From Gammaproteobacteria bacterium (GTDB lineage: Bacteria > Pseudomonadota > Gammaproteobacteria > Ga0077554 > Ga007554), in assembly GCA_016191235.1 (NCBI GenBank), contig JACPOZ010000053.1:1-46878 (forward strand): DNA of 46,878 bases, in the 5' to 3' direction. Below, in pieces: positions 1 through 8,597 of the stretch. Under the pieces are notes generated by a model. That model did not search any database. It saw only the letters and a program-made list of their open reading frames with translations, and was not told the DNA's origin. Both the position numbers and the translations under genes were made by a program. Each line of letters starts with the position of its first letter. Positions within the stretch are counted from its first letter, which is position 1.

Positions 1-2
1 GT

Positions 3-110
3 ATCGAGCCGGCTGCCTGGCTGAAGGATACGCTGGAGAAACTACCTACCTGGCCTAACAGCCGCATTGATGAGCTGTTGCCGTTGCGGTCTGTGCAGGC
101 ATCAGGCTGA
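3..110 (+). CDS. IS66-family transposase (TnpC), C-terminal fragment cut by the window edge
   Basis: Thirty-five residues of open frame run from the window start to a TGA at 108-110. They include the stretch LPTWPNSRIDELLP, which matches the conserved extreme C-terminus of IS66 TnpC transposases, where a PxHxxxRIxELLPW-type ending is typical. The frame is complete at its 3' end, and the terminal repeat follows 8 bases later, as usual for the family. The gene is truncated only by the window border, so nothing can be said about the catalytic DDE domain. Confidence 0.8.
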   Translation: MEPAAWLKDTLEKLPTWPNSRIDELLPLRSVQASG

Positions 111-118
111 GCTGTACA

Positions 119-140
119 GGTGGAGCGGCTGGCCGCTTAC
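119..140 (-). repeat. Terminal inverted repeat (IRR) of the IS66-family element
   Basis: Read on the minus strand from 140, the repeat starts GTAAGCGGCCAGCCGCTCC. The GTAA terminus is the family hallmark. It contains a short internal palindrome (GCGGCCAGCCGC). Its outer end lies one base before the ATG of the downstream gene. Confidence 0.7.
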
Positions 141-141
141 T

Positions 142-711
142 ATGCAACTGCCGCTGCAAGTCACATTTCGCAACATGTCCCCCTCGGAATTGGTGGAAGC
201 CGATGTCCGCAAGAGGGCTGACAAACTTGATGAGTTTTATGACCGCATCATGAGATGCCGCGTCATGGTCGAACTGCACAACTCGCGTCATCATCAGGGC
301 AATCTCTATCATGTGCGGGTTGATCTGACCGTGCCCAATGGAGAGATCGTGGCGAGCCGCGCCTCCCCGGAACATCACGCCCATGAGGATGTTTATGTGG
401 CGATCCGGGATGCCTTCGATGCCGTCGAGCGCCAACTGGAAGATTACTCCCGGCGTCAGCGTACTGACGTAAAAACCCACGAGACGCCCTCTCATGGGCG
501 GGTTACGCAACTGTTTCCTGAAAGAAGTGCCGGGATGATAGAGGCTGCAGACGGACATGAAATCAATTTTCACCGCAATGCCGTTCTGGAGGACGCCTTT
601 GATAAATTGACCATTGGCAGCGAGGTCCGTTTTACCGAGCAACCAGCCGAAGAAGAAGGACCTTGGGCCAGCACTGTGAGGCTGATGGGCAAGCACCATA
701 TACCAGGTTGA
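142..711 (+). CDS. Ribosome hibernation promoting factor (HPF/RaiA)-type protein fused to a cold-shock domain
   Basis: The product has 189 residues. Residues 1 to about 110 match the HPF/RaiA (sigma-54 modulation) fold, including HAHEDVYVAIRDAFDAVERQLEDY near residues 75-105. Residues from about 118 to 185 match a cold-shock/OB domain (HGRVTQLFP, then HEINFHRNAVL). Proteins with this order are found in proteobacteria and are thought to bind the 30S subunit and RNA under stress; that role is inferred here. ATG 142 gives the start MQLPLQVTFRNM usual for the family. An upstream in-frame ATG at 67 lies inside the IS66 element and would add transposon-encoded residues. No proper Shine-Dalgarno sequence is left before ATG 142 because the IS inserted one base upstream. 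The cold-shock part is slightly degenerate (SAGMIEA where GYGFIE is usual). Confidence 0.85.
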   Translation: MQLPLQVTFRNMSPSELVEADVRKRADKLDEFYDRIMRCRVMVELHNSRHHQGNLYHVRVDLTVPNGEIVASRASPEHHAHEDVYVAIRDAFDAVERQLEDYSRRQRTDVKTHETPSHGRVTQLFPERSAGMIEAADGHEINFHRNAVLEDAFDKLTIGSEVRFTEQPAEEEGPWASTVRLMGKHHIPG

Positions 712-748
712 ACGCTCTGCCTGACGGGGGGCAAGGTAGGGAAATACC

Positions 749-1657
749 ATGAAACGCCTGCGCTTGGCTATTGTCGGTTTCGGAAGGGTCGGAAAAGCCT
801 GCGCGCAGGTGATGACCGGTAGCGAAGATGTGGTATTGGTTGGCATTGTGCGGCGCCCGGAGCAGGTGGCCGAGAAACTGCCGCCGCCCTTTTCAGCCAT
901 CCCCCGCGCCGCCCATATCGGCGAATTGCCGGAAGTCGACGCGGCGTTGGTCTGCGTCCCCGTCAACTTGGCGCAGGATACATCCCAATCCTTTTTATCC
1001 CGCCGCATCCCCATTGTCGAGTGCGCGATATTGCATGGCGAGGCCTTTCAACAGCACCATGCGGAGATCCACCGGGTAGCCTTTCATCACAAGGTGGCGG
1101 CTATTGTCGGTGCGGGCTGGGATCCCGGGGCGCTTTCCATGTTACGCTGCCTGTTCGGCCTGCTGATCCCCAAGGGGCACACCGAGACCAGCAGGCGCCC
1201 CGGTCTGAGCCTGCACCATACCCTAGCGGTGCAGTCCATTCCCGGCGTGAAAGATGCGCTGTCCACTGAGTTGCCCATCGCTGATGGGAAGGTCCAACGC
1301 TACGTATACGTCGAATTGGCGAGCGGGGTCGACTACGACGAGGTTGTGCAGGCCATTCGCAGCGACCCCCAGTTTCTCGACGTTGAGACCTTGGTCTTTT
1401 CCGTTGATAGCATCGCCTCTCTTGAAGATGAAGGCCATGGTGTCGTACTGGAGCGCAGAGCGGCATCAGGGCAAACCGGTCACGCGCGATTCTTATTGGA
1501 GGGTCGGTTTGACGAGTCGTTTCTCACGGCCCAAATCATGCTCGCCGCAGCGCGTGCCTTGCCAGGTTGCAAGCCAGGCGCATTGTCGCTATTGGAGCTG
1601 CCGCTGGCGGCGTTATGGGGGGAGCTAGCCGCTGGGATCGAAAATGAATACCTGTGA
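749..1657 (+). CDS. meso-Diaminopimelate D-dehydrogenase-like NAD(P)-dependent oxidoreductase
   Basis: The product has 302 residues. An N-terminal Rossmann fold has the nucleotide motif VGFGRVGKA (residues 9-17). The middle carries GAGWDPGALSM, matching the GWDPG signature of meso-diaminopimelate dehydrogenase, followed by RPGLSLHHTLAVQSIPGVKDA, aligning with the substrate-binding segment of that family. The known enzyme interconverts meso-diaminopimelate and tetrahydrodipicolinate in lysine/cell-wall synthesis. Several residues differ from the characterised enzymes and the protein is a little short, so a related amino-acid dehydrogenase role is possible. It starts 37 bases after the HPF-type gene in the same direction and may be cotranscribed. 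SD-like AGGTAGGG lies a few bases before the ATG. Confidence 0.65.
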   Translation: MKRLRLAIVGFGRVGKACAQVMTGSEDVVLVGIVRRPEQVAEKLPPPFSAIPRAAHIGELPEVDAALVCVPVNLAQDTSQSFLSRRIPIVECAILHGEAFQQHHAEIHRVAFHHKVAAIVGAGWDPGALSMLRCLFGLLIPKGHTETSRRPGLSLHHTLAVQSIPGVKDALSTELPIADGKVQRYVYVELASGVDYDEVVQAIRSDPQFLDVETLVFSVDSIASLEDEGHGVVLERRAASGQTGHARFLLEGRFDESFLTAQIMLAAARALPGCKPGALSLLELPLAALWGELAAGIENEYL

Positions 1658-1722
1658 CGAATCGAACATGAGATGTGGCTGGTAAGGGAGGAAACGGGCT
1701 GCTAACTGTAATCTTTGCAGCG

Positions 1723-1740
1723 CCCCGCCTCGCGGCGGGG
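1723..1740. repeat. GC-rich perfect hairpin at the edge of the EAL remnant
   Basis: Seven bases CCCCGCC at 1723-1729 pair with GGCGGGG at 1734-1740 around a TCGC loop. It sits exactly where similarity to an EAL domain stops on the minus strand, so it may mark a deletion end point. Its position between convergent genes would also suit a terminator, but no T-run follows on either strand. Confidence 0.4.
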
Positions 1741-1817
1741 AGGAACGCCTCCGGCGTGATCACCTGGCCGTCTGGGTCCAGCATGCGCACCAGGATTTCA
1801 TATTGGGCGCGCTCCCC
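1731..1817 (-). pseudogene. Remnant of an EAL (c-di-GMP phosphodiesterase) domain
   Basis: In a frame different from the diguanylate cyclase gene, this stretch encodes GERAQYEILVRMLDPDGQ followed by VITPEAFLPAA. That is the beginning of an EAL domain, where the family has YEILVRM...G...P..F.P.AE. The remnant is preceded immediately by the GGDEF protein's C-terminal ELTQRSNEMQ, normally the linker to an EAL domain. About two dozen residues that usually lie between these two pieces are missing, and similarity stops after AFLPAA. The simplest reading is that the gene was once a GGDEF-EAL protein and lost most of the EAL domain through one or two deletions that also shifted the frame. Confidence 0.7.
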
Positions 1818-4092
1818 GTTGCATCTCATTGCTGCGTTGTGTCAGTTCGGCGTCATCGGCCTGGTAAACATAGACGCGGTTGCGCCCCTTTTCTTTTACG
1901 GTGTAACAGGCCGCATCGGCAGCGCGCAGCACGGCAGGCAGGCTCTCACTCGCGGCCGTGATCGGGACCACGCCGATGCTGACGCCGATGCCGTGTACTT
2001 TGCCTTCCCACGCGAACTTGAACTGCTGCACGGCTTGCAGCAATTCCTCGGCAATGCGCCACGCCCGATCCAGCGGACAGTGCTCGAGCAGCAGGCCGAA
2101 TTCGTCGCCGCCCAGGTGGGCGAGCGTGTCCCGGCTGCGCATCTGTTCCTGCAGTAGGGCGCTCAACTGGCGCAGCAACTGGTCGCCTGCGGCGTGGCCG
2201 CAGGTGTCGTTAATCACCTTGAAGCGGTCCAGGTCGAGGTAACACAGGGCATGCTCGCTGCCGTCCGCGCAAGCATTTGTCAAGACGCGCTCCAGACGCT
2301 GCTCGAAGTCGCGCCGGTTGGCCAGGCCGGTGAGCGCGTCGTGGGATGCCTGGTAGGATAGCTGCTGAACCAGCTTGCGCTCCTGGGTGATGTTACGAAA
2401 GACGAGTACGGCACCGCTGATGCGTCCACCCTCGCGTATTGGGTGCGAGGAGTACTCGGCAGGGAACGAGCTCCCGTCCTTGGGCCACAGGATCTCGGTG
2501 TGTCCGTGGATCGGCGTGCCATTGCGGAAGGCGTCGTAGATGGGACATTCCTCCGCTGGGTAGGGCGAACCGTCGGCGCGGGTGTGATGGATACATTCGT
2601 GTGTCTGCCGGCCCAGGATCTCGTCGCGCGTATAACCCATCATCTTCAGGGCGGCATCGTTGACGAAGGTGCAGCGCCCGGCTGTGTCCAGGCCGTAGAT
2701 CCCCTCACCCGCCGATTCGAGCAGCAGGCGGAAAAGCTCCTTGGACGCCCGTAGCGCCTGCTCGGTGCGCTTGCGGTCGGTGATGTCGAACATCGTGGTG
2801 CGACTCATCACGAAGTGGCCGGCAGCGTCCTTGATCGCAGTGGCATTCAGCAACACGGACAGGCTCGTGCCGTCCTTGAGCGCAATCTCGAACTCGAGAT
2901 CGCGCTCCCAGCCGAGCTCCTTGAAGCGTGGGTAGCTTTCCTGGAAGGTCTTGCCGCTCGCGGGCGTGAGCAGGTCGGTAAACCTCATCTTGCCCACGAC
3001 CTCTTCGCGTGCGCGGCCAAGCCACTTGAGCTCGGTGTCGTTGATCTGGACGAACACGCCGTCCGGGTCGAGCGAGTGGTAACCGCAGGGGGCGTTGTTG
3101 TAGAGGTCCGCGAGCCGATCGGCGTATTTCTTGAGCGCGCTCTCGGCCTGTGCGCGCGCGCCAAGCTCGCTGGCGAGATTGGCGTTGGCCGACTTGAGCA
3201 CCGCAGCCTGTTTCTCGAGCTGCGTCGTGCGCTTGGCCACCAGCTCCTCGAGGCGGCGGCGGTGCTGGCGCAGTTCCTCTTCGACCTGCTTGTCCTCGGT
3301 GATATCGACCAGAACGCCCTGCAGGAACAACGGCTCGCCCGATTCGTCGCGCACCAGGCTCGCCTTGTTCAGGAACCAGCGCACCTCGCCGGCACGGGTG
3401 AGCAGGCGGTATTCGCAGCGCAGGGACTCGCCGCTCTCATAGCCGCGCGCGATCTCTGCGCGCACGAGCATGTGGTCTTCCGGGTGAATCTGCTTGAGCA
3501 GCCCTTCCGGATCGGCCAGCCACTCCTCGGGTGAAAAGCCGATCTGGCGGATCTGCGGGCTGATGTACAGCAGATTGCCCGGCAGGTTGAGCGCGGCGAT
3601 GTACGCGATTGCGGGAATCTGCTCCACCAGGGAGCGGTACTTCGCTTCGGCCTGGACCAGATGCTCTTTCGCCTGTTTTTTTTCCGTCAGCATCCGCCGC
3701 TCGCGCAGCACGCGCTGGATGACAGCGGGCAGCAGCTCCAGATATTGGCGGTTCACATCCTTGACCAGGTAGTCCTGCGCGCCACGCTTCATGGCCTCGA
3801 CCGCGACCGATGCGTTGTCGGCGCCGGTCAGCATCATGACTGGCACCGGGATCTCGCCCAGATCGTTTCTCAGCTCGGCCAGAAACTCCAGGCCGTTCAT
3901 GTCCGGCAAGTGGTAGTCGAGCAGCACGCAGTCCGGCTTTTGCGCATGGGCGAGTTGCAGCCCCTCTTGGCCGGTTTCGGCTTCGGACAGCACGAATTCG
4001 TAGTCCGGGTCCTGCGCAAGGGCGCGGCGGCAGGCCAAGCGGTCCACCCGGTCATCCTCGACGATGAGTATGCAGATCTGCGGTTTGGTCAT
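1798..4092 (-). CDS. Response regulator-PAS-PAS-PAS-GGDEF diguanylate cyclase (EAL domain lost)
   Basis: The product has 764 residues from ATG 4092, whose ATGA overlaps the stop of the upstream regulator; an ATG eight codons earlier (4116) lies inside that gene. Order: receiver domain (1 to about 125; acidic pair E12/D13-D14 region, phosphoacceptor D59 in LLDYHLPD), three PAS/PAC sensor domains separated by coiled coil (about 140-265, 325-450, 455-580), then GGDEF. The GGDEF motif is intact at 661-665, and a product-inhibition I-site RSRD lies five residues upstream, so active and c-di-GMP-feedback-inhibited synthesis of c-di-GMP is expected. The last four residues (GARP-I after EMQR) are out-of-frame sequence caused by the deletion that removed the EAL domain. 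The kinase two genes upstream probably phosphorylates the receiver. Confidence 0.85.
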   Translation of the reverse strand: MTKPQICILIVEDDRVDRLACRRALAQDPDYEFVLSEAETGQEGLQLAHAQKPDCVLLDYHLPDMNGLEFLAELRNDLGEIPVPVMMLTGADNASVAVEAMKRGAQDYLVKDVNRQYLELLPAVIQRVLRERRMLTEKKQAKEHLVQAEAKYRSLVEQIPAIAYIAALNLPGNLLYISPQIRQIGFSPEEWLADPEGLLKQIHPEDHMLVRAEIARGYESGESLRCEYRLLTRAGEVRWFLNKASLVRDESGEPLFLQGVLVDITEDKQVEEELRQHRRRLEELVAKRTTQLEKQAAVLKSANANLASELGARAQAESALKKYADRLADLYNNAPCGYHSLDPDGVFVQINDTELKWLGRAREEVVGKMRFTDLLTPASGKTFQESYPRFKELGWERDLEFEIALKDGTSLSVLLNATAIKDAAGHFVMSRTTMFDITDRKRTEQALRASKELFRLLLESAGEGIYGLDTAGRCTFVNDAALKMMGYTRDEILGRQTHECIHHTRADGSPYPAEECPIYDAFRNGTPIHGHTEILWPKDGSSFPAEYSSHPIREGGRISGAVLVFRNITQERKLVQQLSYQASHDALTGLANRRDFEQRLERVLTNACADGSEHALCYLDLDRFKVINDTCGHAAGDQLLRQLSALLQEQMRSRDTLAHLGGDEFGLLLEHCPLDRAWRIAEELLQAVQQFKFAWEGKVHGIGVSIGVVPITAASESLPAVLRAADAACYTVKEKGRNRVYVYQADDAELTQRSNEMQRGARPI

Positions 4093-4505
4093 TGCGGCAT
4101 CTCGCTGATGGTCCAATAGGCGTCGATGGTGCGCATGACTTCGACGAACTGCCGGTAATCCACCGGCTTGGCCATGTAGCCAGCCACTCCCAGGTTGAAG
4201 CTGTTTACTTTGTCCTGTTGCTCCTCGGACGTGGTCAGCACTACCACCGGAATGCGTTTTAACTGGTCATCGTGCTTCACCACCTGCAGGAACTCGATGC
4301 CGTTCATGATAGGCATGTTCAGGTCGAGCAAGATAATGCACGGCTTCTCGCTTTTAGGGTCGCGCAGGTAATTCAGGGTTTCCTCTCCATTTTCCAGATT
4401 TACCACCGGATTGGTGACGTGGATCTCCTTCAAAGCGCGCATGACTGTCATGACGTCCACTTGGTCGTCTTCAACCAGAAGGATGGGCTTGTTGGTAATT
4501 TTCAT
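4089..4505 (-). CDS. CheY-like single-domain response regulator (Rcp1 type)
   Basis: The product has 138 residues and consists of one receiver domain. The acidic pocket is VEDDQVD near residues 11-17, the phosphoacceptor is D61 in ILLDLNMPIMNG, the conserved Thr lies in VVVLTTSEEQQD, and the Lys in YMAKPVD. The Lys-Pro segment and long beta4-alpha4 region resemble the Rcp1 class that pairs with phytochrome-type or PAS kinases. The start codon overlaps the kinase stop (ATGA, 4505-4502), and its own stop overlaps the cyclase start (ATGA, 4092-4089). All three genes are therefore translationally coupled. It probably shuttles phosphate from the kinase or competes with the cyclase receiver. Confidence 0.85.
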   Translation of the reverse strand: MKITNKPILLVEDDQVDVMTVMRALKEIHVTNPVVNLENGEETLNYLRDPKSEKPCIILLDLNMPIMNGIEFLQVVKHDDQLKRIPVVVLTTSEEQQDKVNSFNLGVAGYMAKPVDYRQFVEVMRTIDAYWTISEMPQ

Positions 4506-6010
4506 GCTTTTTTTCCTTCGGTTGTGTTTGCCGTTGCAGCCGTGCGCGGAAAGGTAAAGAAAAATGTGCTTCCCTTTCCGATCCTGGACTCGACCCAGAT
4601 GCGGCCACCGTACATTTCCACGATTTTTTTTACCAGCGCCAAGCCGACGCCGGTACTTTCCACACGGTCGCGCGGAGCGAGTGTTTGAAACAATTGGAAG
4701 ATTCTATCAAAATGCCGCAGCTCAATGCCAGGGCCGTTGTCGGTGACGCTGAATTTCCATTGCTTGTCCTCGGCGCCGCAGGCGATGCGAATTTCGCCCT
4801 CGGGTTTGTCCATGTATTTGATGGCGTTGGAGAGCAGATTCTGCAACACCTGCTGGATGCGGGTCGGCTCTGCCATGACGGTCGGTAAGGGATTTACGAC
4901 ACTGATGGTGATGTTTGGTGGTGGAGCAAGCAGGTCAATCACTTCCTGCACCAGCCGATTGAGATCCACCGCGACGGTCGTTTCTTTCACCCGGCCCACC
5001 CGCGAATATTGCAAAATGCCGTCGATCAGGCCGTCCATGCGGCGCACCCGGCTGATCAAGAGGCGCATGTGCTCCTTGCCCTCGTCGTCGAACTTGTCCG
5101 CGTAATCCGTGGAAAGCCAGTCCGCCAACGAGCCGATAGCCCGCAGCGGGGCCTTGAGGTCGTGGGACACCACATAGCCGAAGCTGTTGAGTTCCTCGTT
5201 GGCGCTCTCGAGTTCCTGCAGTAAGCGATCCCGCTGTTCCTCCGCCTGTTTGCGCTCGCTGATGTCGCGCACGGTTCCGGTGAACATGCGGTGCTCGCCC
5301 AAACGCGTTTCGCCCACTGCCAGGTCCATGGGGAAGGTCGTGCCGTTTTTGCGCAGCCCCACCACCTCGCGGCCGATGCCGATGATTTTTTTCTCGCCAG
5401 TCTGCAGGTAGTGGGCGAGATAAGCGTCGTGTGCTTCGCAGTAGGGAGAGGGCATGAGCAGGGATACGTTCTTGCCTGTTACTTCGGCCTCGCTGTAGCC
5501 GAACATGCGCTCGGCGGCGGGATTGAAACGTTCGATGATGCCACTCTCGTCAATGGTGACGATGCCGTCCACGGCGGTGTCGAAGATTGCATGCATGCGT
5601 GCTTCACTCTCACGCAGCGCCTCTTCGGCCTGCTTGCGGCGGGTGATGTCGTGAATCGTCGCCATCACCAGCAGCCCCTGCTCGGTTTTTAGCGGGGAAA
5701 GGCTCACATCCACAGGGAACTCGCTGCCATCCTGGCGCAGGCCGAAAAGCTCAATTCCTGTGCCCATGGTGCGCGCATGGGGCTGGGCGAAATAATCCGT
5801 GCGCTGGACGCCATGCGCCCGCCGGAAGCGTTCCGGCAACAGGATTTCCAGCGGCTTTCCGATCAGTTCCTGGCGCGGGTAGCCGAAGAGCCGCTCGATG
5901 GGGGGGTTGACGAGAATGATCCGGCCTTCCCGATCAGTGATGATCATCGCATCGGTGGCGGATTCCAAAAGCCATTCAAGGCTTTTGCCTTCTAGTTGAT
6001 ATTCCGTCAC
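4502..6010 (-). CDS. Soluble PAS-PAS sensor histidine kinase
   Basis: The product has 502 residues with no membrane segment. Two PAS/PAC domains (about 8-125 and 134-252) are followed by a short coiled coil. The dimerisation domain carries the phosphoacceptor H283 in VVSHDLKAPLRAIGS. The ATPase domain has the N box NLLSNAIKY (391-399), DNGPGI (424-429) and TGVGLALV (453-460). The HisKA type and lack of transmembrane helices resemble phytochrome-family and bacteriophytochrome-like kinases without the chromophore domain. It heads the operon kinase / CheY-like / receiver-GGDEF. The PAS ligand is unknown. All catalytic motifs look intact. Confidence 0.85.
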   Translation of the reverse strand: MTEYQLEGKSLEWLLESATDAMIITDREGRIILVNPPIERLFGYPRQELIGKPLEILLPERFRRAHGVQRTDYFAQPHARTMGTGIELFGLRQDGSEFPVDVSLSPLKTEQGLLVMATIHDITRRKQAEEALRESEARMHAIFDTAVDGIVTIDESGIIERFNPAAERMFGYSEAEVTGKNVSLLMPSPYCEAHDAYLAHYLQTGEKKIIGIGREVVGLRKNGTTFPMDLAVGETRLGEHRMFTGTVRDISERKQAEEQRDRLLQELESANEELNSFGYVVSHDLKAPLRAIGSLADWLSTDYADKFDDEGKEHMRLLISRVRRMDGLIDGILQYSRVGRVKETTVAVDLNRLVQEVIDLLAPPPNITISVVNPLPTVMAEPTRIQQVLQNLLSNAIKYMDKPEGEIRIACGAEDKQWKFSVTDNGPGIELRHFDRIFQLFQTLAPRDRVESTGVGLALVKKIVEMYGGRIWVESRIGKGSTFFFTFPRTAATANTTEGKKA

Positions 6011-6145
6011 AGGTTGATGAATCCCTATTAGATTAGGCGCTCGCGGCAGGGATTTAATGGAATATCTACGACAAACTGTAGCATGAAGCGTATGGAAAGC
6101 AACTGCCTACCACGTGTTTTTTTTAGCTTGGCTCTTACTCCAACT

Positions 6146-7240
6146 TCAACAAATGCGCGGTAATTGTTCACCGCTGAGCCTGTCGACGATGCGGCGGACA
6201 CCGATGCGGCTTTGTAGTGTGACTCGCCCGGCGGTGCCGTGTTGCACATGGCCGATCAGACAGGCTTGGTTAGCCTGCGGATGGCGGCGAAGAATGTCGA
6301 GGGTCTGGTTGACTTGTGCGGAGGGAATAAAGGCGACGAAGCGCCCTTCATTGGCAACGTGCAGCGGATCGAGGCCGAGCAGTTCGCAGGCGCCTTGTAC
6401 CTCTTGCACCACCGGGATGAGGCTTTCTTCGATGTCGATCTGCAGGCATGCGGCTTCAGCGATTTCGATGAGCGCGGCGGCCAGGCCACCGCGTGTGAGG
6501 TCGCGCAGGCAATGGATGTCGATACCGGCGTGAATGAGTTCCAGCACGGGCGCGGCAAGCGCGGCGCAGTCGCTTTCGATGGTGCTCTCAAAATCCAATC
6601 CCTCGCGCATCGCCATGATGGCGATGCCGTGGCGGCCGATGTCGCCACTCAACAAAATGGCGTCGCCGGGCTGCACAGCGTCAGGTGCAATACGTAAATT
6701 GTGTTCGATGCTGCCGATGCCAGCCGTATTGATAAACAGGCCGTCGCCTTTGCCCTTGTCCACCACTTTCGTGTCGCCCGTGACGATGGTGACACCCGCG
6801 GCGTGGGCGGCGTGGCGCATCGACGTTACCACCCGTTGCAGGGTTTCCATGGGCAGGCCTTCCTCGATGATGAATCCCGCGCTCAGGAACAATGGCCGCG
6901 CGCCACACATGGCAAGGTCATTGATGGTGCCGTTGACCGCCAGGCTGCCGATATCGCCGCCGGGGAAGAACAGTGGTTGCACCACGTAAGAGTCGGTGGT
7001 GAAGGCGAGCCGCGTTGCGCCGAGTTCGATCACCGCGCCGTCGTGGCGCGCGTTGAGCAAGGGGTTGGCGAACGCGGGCAGGAACACGCTATCGAGGAGC
7101 TGTTGCATCAGCCTGCCGCCGCCACCGTGGGCCAACAGGATTTGTGAATGCTGGTTGATGGGGGCGGGGCACACGAGCGCCGGTTCGATTACAGGGCGAA
7201 CGAGCCCTGGTTCGATTACAGTGTCGATGTCGTCTGTCAT
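6146..7240 (-). CDS. hypE: Hydrogenase maturation protein HypE (carbamoyl dehydratase)
   Basis: The product has 364 residues and is a PurM/ThiL-like ATP-binding protein. It ends in PRIC, the C-terminal cysteine motif on which HypF places a carbamoyl group that HypE dehydrates to thiocyanate, giving the CN ligand of the NiFe centre. The N-terminal loop [12 protein letters not shown] and a segment [19 protein letters not shown] are family hallmarks. Start ATG 7240 is chosen because it overlaps the hypD stop as ATGA; the open frame extends upstream but only inside hypD. The first 30 residues are a short, poorly conserved extension rich in repeated IEP-L-RP units. It is the last gene of hypCDE. 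Confidence 0.95.
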   Translation of the reverse strand: MTDDIDTVIEPGLVRPVIEPALVCPAPINQHSQILLAHGGGGRLMQQLLDSVFLPAFANPLLNARHDGAVIELGATRLAFTTDSYVVQPLFFPGGDIGSLAVNGTINDLAMCGARPLFLSAGFIIEEGLPMETLQRVVTSMRHAAHAAGVTIVTGDTKVVDKGKGDGLFINTAGIGSIEHNLRIAPDAVQPGDAILLSGDIGRHGIAIMAMREGLDFESTIESDCAALAAPVLELIHAGIDIHCLRDLTRGGLAAALIEIAEAACLQIDIEESLIPVVQEVQGACELLGLDPLHVANEGRFVAFIPSAQVNQTLDILRRHPQANQACLIGHVQHGTAGRVTLQSRIGVRRIVDRLSGEQLPRIC

Positions 7241-8361
7241 GGATTCGTTTCTTGCAATGTGGCGCGTGAATGCGGCGGCGAATGCCGATAACGGTAATAG
7301 GCCGCACAGGCGCCTTCTGTCGAGACCATCGGCGCGCCCAACGGTTGTTCGGGCGTGCAGTGTTTGCCGAAGGCGGGACATTCCTGGGGTTTTTTGACTC
7401 CTTGCAACACCAGCCCGCTGATGCATTCACTGGGTGTCGTTGCGGCAGGGGCGGCCGTGCCGAAACGCCGTACTGCGTCGAATCCCGCGTAGCGCTCGCG
7501 TAATCCCAGGCCGCTGTCTGCAATTGCACCCAGTCCGCGCCATTGGCGCGGCACCACTTCAAAAACCTCAGTGATGAGCTGTTGCGCTTCGCGGCTTCCT
7601 TCTCTGCGCACGGCGCGGGCGTATTGGTTTTCCACGGTGGCGCGGCCTTCTTCGAGTTGTTTCACGCACAGGTATATCCCATGCAGGATATCAAGCGGTT
7701 CGAAGCCGGTGACGATGATGGGTGTCTGGTAACGTTGCGCCAGCGTTTCATACTCCGTGTAGCCCATGACGGTGCATACATGCCCGGCGGCGAGGAAACC
7801 CTGCACCTGATTATGCGGTGCGGCCAGAATCGACTCCATCGCGGGCGGCACACACACATGCGCAACCAGCATGGAAAAGTTGGTGATGTTCAGCCGGTTT
7901 GCCTGAAGCACCGCCAGTGCCGTGGCCGGTGCGGTGGTCTCGAAACCGACTGCGAAAAATACCACCTGTTTTTCGGGATGACGTTGTGCAAGTTTGACGG
8001 CGTCCAGCGGGGCATAGACGACGCGTACATCCCCGCCATTGGCTTTGACGGTGAGCAGGTCGCGATGTGAGCCGGGCACGCGCAGCATGTCACCGAACGA
8101 ACAGAAAATTACTTCGGGCAGAGCGGCAATTTCGAGTGCTTTGTCGATCAGTTCCACGGGCGTCACACACACCGGGCAGCCTGGGCCGTGTACCAAGGTA
8201 ATCGCGTCGGGCAGCAGTTGATCCACGCCGTATTTGACGATGGCATGGGTCTGTCCGCCGCATATTTCCATGATCGTCCAGGGCCGTGTCGTCACCTGCG
8301 CGATTGCAGCCGCCATGCGCCCGGCGGCGTCCTTGTCGCGGTATTCGTCAACGAACTTCAT
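7237..8361 (-). CDS. hypD: Hydrogenase maturation protein HypD (Fe-S scaffold for Fe(CN)2CO assembly)
   Basis: The product has 374 residues. The motif C34-GGQTHA, the CPVC pair at C62 and C65 ([10 protein letters not shown]), the segment [13 protein letters not shown], and the C-terminal cysteine cluster around [17 protein letters not shown] and [10 protein letters not shown] are all present. These residues bind the [4Fe-4S] cluster and the iron that receives CN and CO ligands with HypC. ATGA overlaps link it to hypC (8361-8358) and hypE (7240-7237). The length is standard for the family. The last 15 residues after YRY form a non-conserved tail. Confidence 0.96.
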   Translation of the reverse strand: MKFVDEYRDKDAAGRMAAAIAQVTTRPWTIMEICGGQTHAIVKYGVDQLLPDAITLVHGPGCPVCVTPVELIDKALEIAALPEVIFCSFGDMLRVPGSHRDLLTVKANGGDVRVVYAPLDAVKLAQRHPEKQVVFFAVGFETTAPATALAVLQANRLNITNFSMLVAHVCVPPAMESILAAPHNQVQGFLAAGHVCTVMGYTEYETLAQRYQTPIIVTGFEPLDILHGIYLCVKQLEEGRATVENQYARAVRREGSREAQQLITEVFEVVPRQWRGLGAIADSGLGLRERYAGFDAVRRFGTAAPAATTPSECISGLVLQGVKKPQECPAFGKHCTPEQPLGAPMVSTEGACAAYYRYRHSPPHSRATLQETNP

Positions 8362-8597
8362 CGGGACGATTCTTCCATTTGCCGCAGTGTGGTGAACACC
8401 CGCTGCGCCTCTTGCTCATCAAGCCGGGCCAGGGCGAAACCAGCATGGACGATAACATAGTCGCCGAGCTTCGCCTCGGGCACGCCTGCGAGGCTGATCT
8501 CTTTAACAATGCCCCCGAAACTTACCCGTGCGGTGCGCAGCAGGGCGTTATCTTCATCGGTTATGCTGATAATCTTGCCGGGGATAGCCAGGCACAT
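8358..8597 (-). CDS. hypC: Hydrogenase maturation chaperone HypC
   Basis: The product has 79 residues with the invariant N-terminus MCLAIPGKI, whose Cys2 carries iron together with HypD and later docks on the large subunit. [16 protein letters not shown] is the conserved centre. A strong Shine-Dalgarno AAGGAGT precedes the ATG by a few bases. It is the first gene of hypC-hypD-hypE, coupled by ATGA overlaps. The next hyp genes upstream (hypF, hypA) lie 3.9 kb away beyond an island of oppositely oriented genes. Confidence 0.96.
   Translation of the reverse strand: MCLAIPGKIISITDEDNALLRTARVSFGGIVKEISLAGVPEAKLGDYVIVHAGFALARLDEQEAQRVFTTLRQMEESSR

Larger units (their letters stand above)
1..140 (+). 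mobile_element. Right end of an IS66-family insertion sequence (element enters from outside the window)
   Basis: The first 140 bases are the right-hand end of an IS66-family element. A transposase C-terminus ends at 110. Just after it, 119-140 reads, on the opposite strand, as a terminal inverted repeat beginning GTAAGCGG and ending CCACC; IS66 elements characteristically end in GTAA. The element therefore stops at 140. IS66 elements usually make 8-bp target duplications, which would be 141-148 here, a stretch containing the ATG of the next gene. The left end lies outside the window, so the duplication cannot be verified. Confidence 0.8.

Noticed and set aside
55-1014. Long minus-strand open frame (319 codons) across the HPF/cold-shock gene
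   Set aside because: It is antisense to two genes with recognisable domains, has no ribosome site and shows no family motif.
2815-3534. Plus-strand open frame (239 codons) inside the receiver-PAS-GGDEF gene
   Set aside because: It is an antisense shadow caused by GC-rich codon bias; the opposite strand has clear PAS domains.
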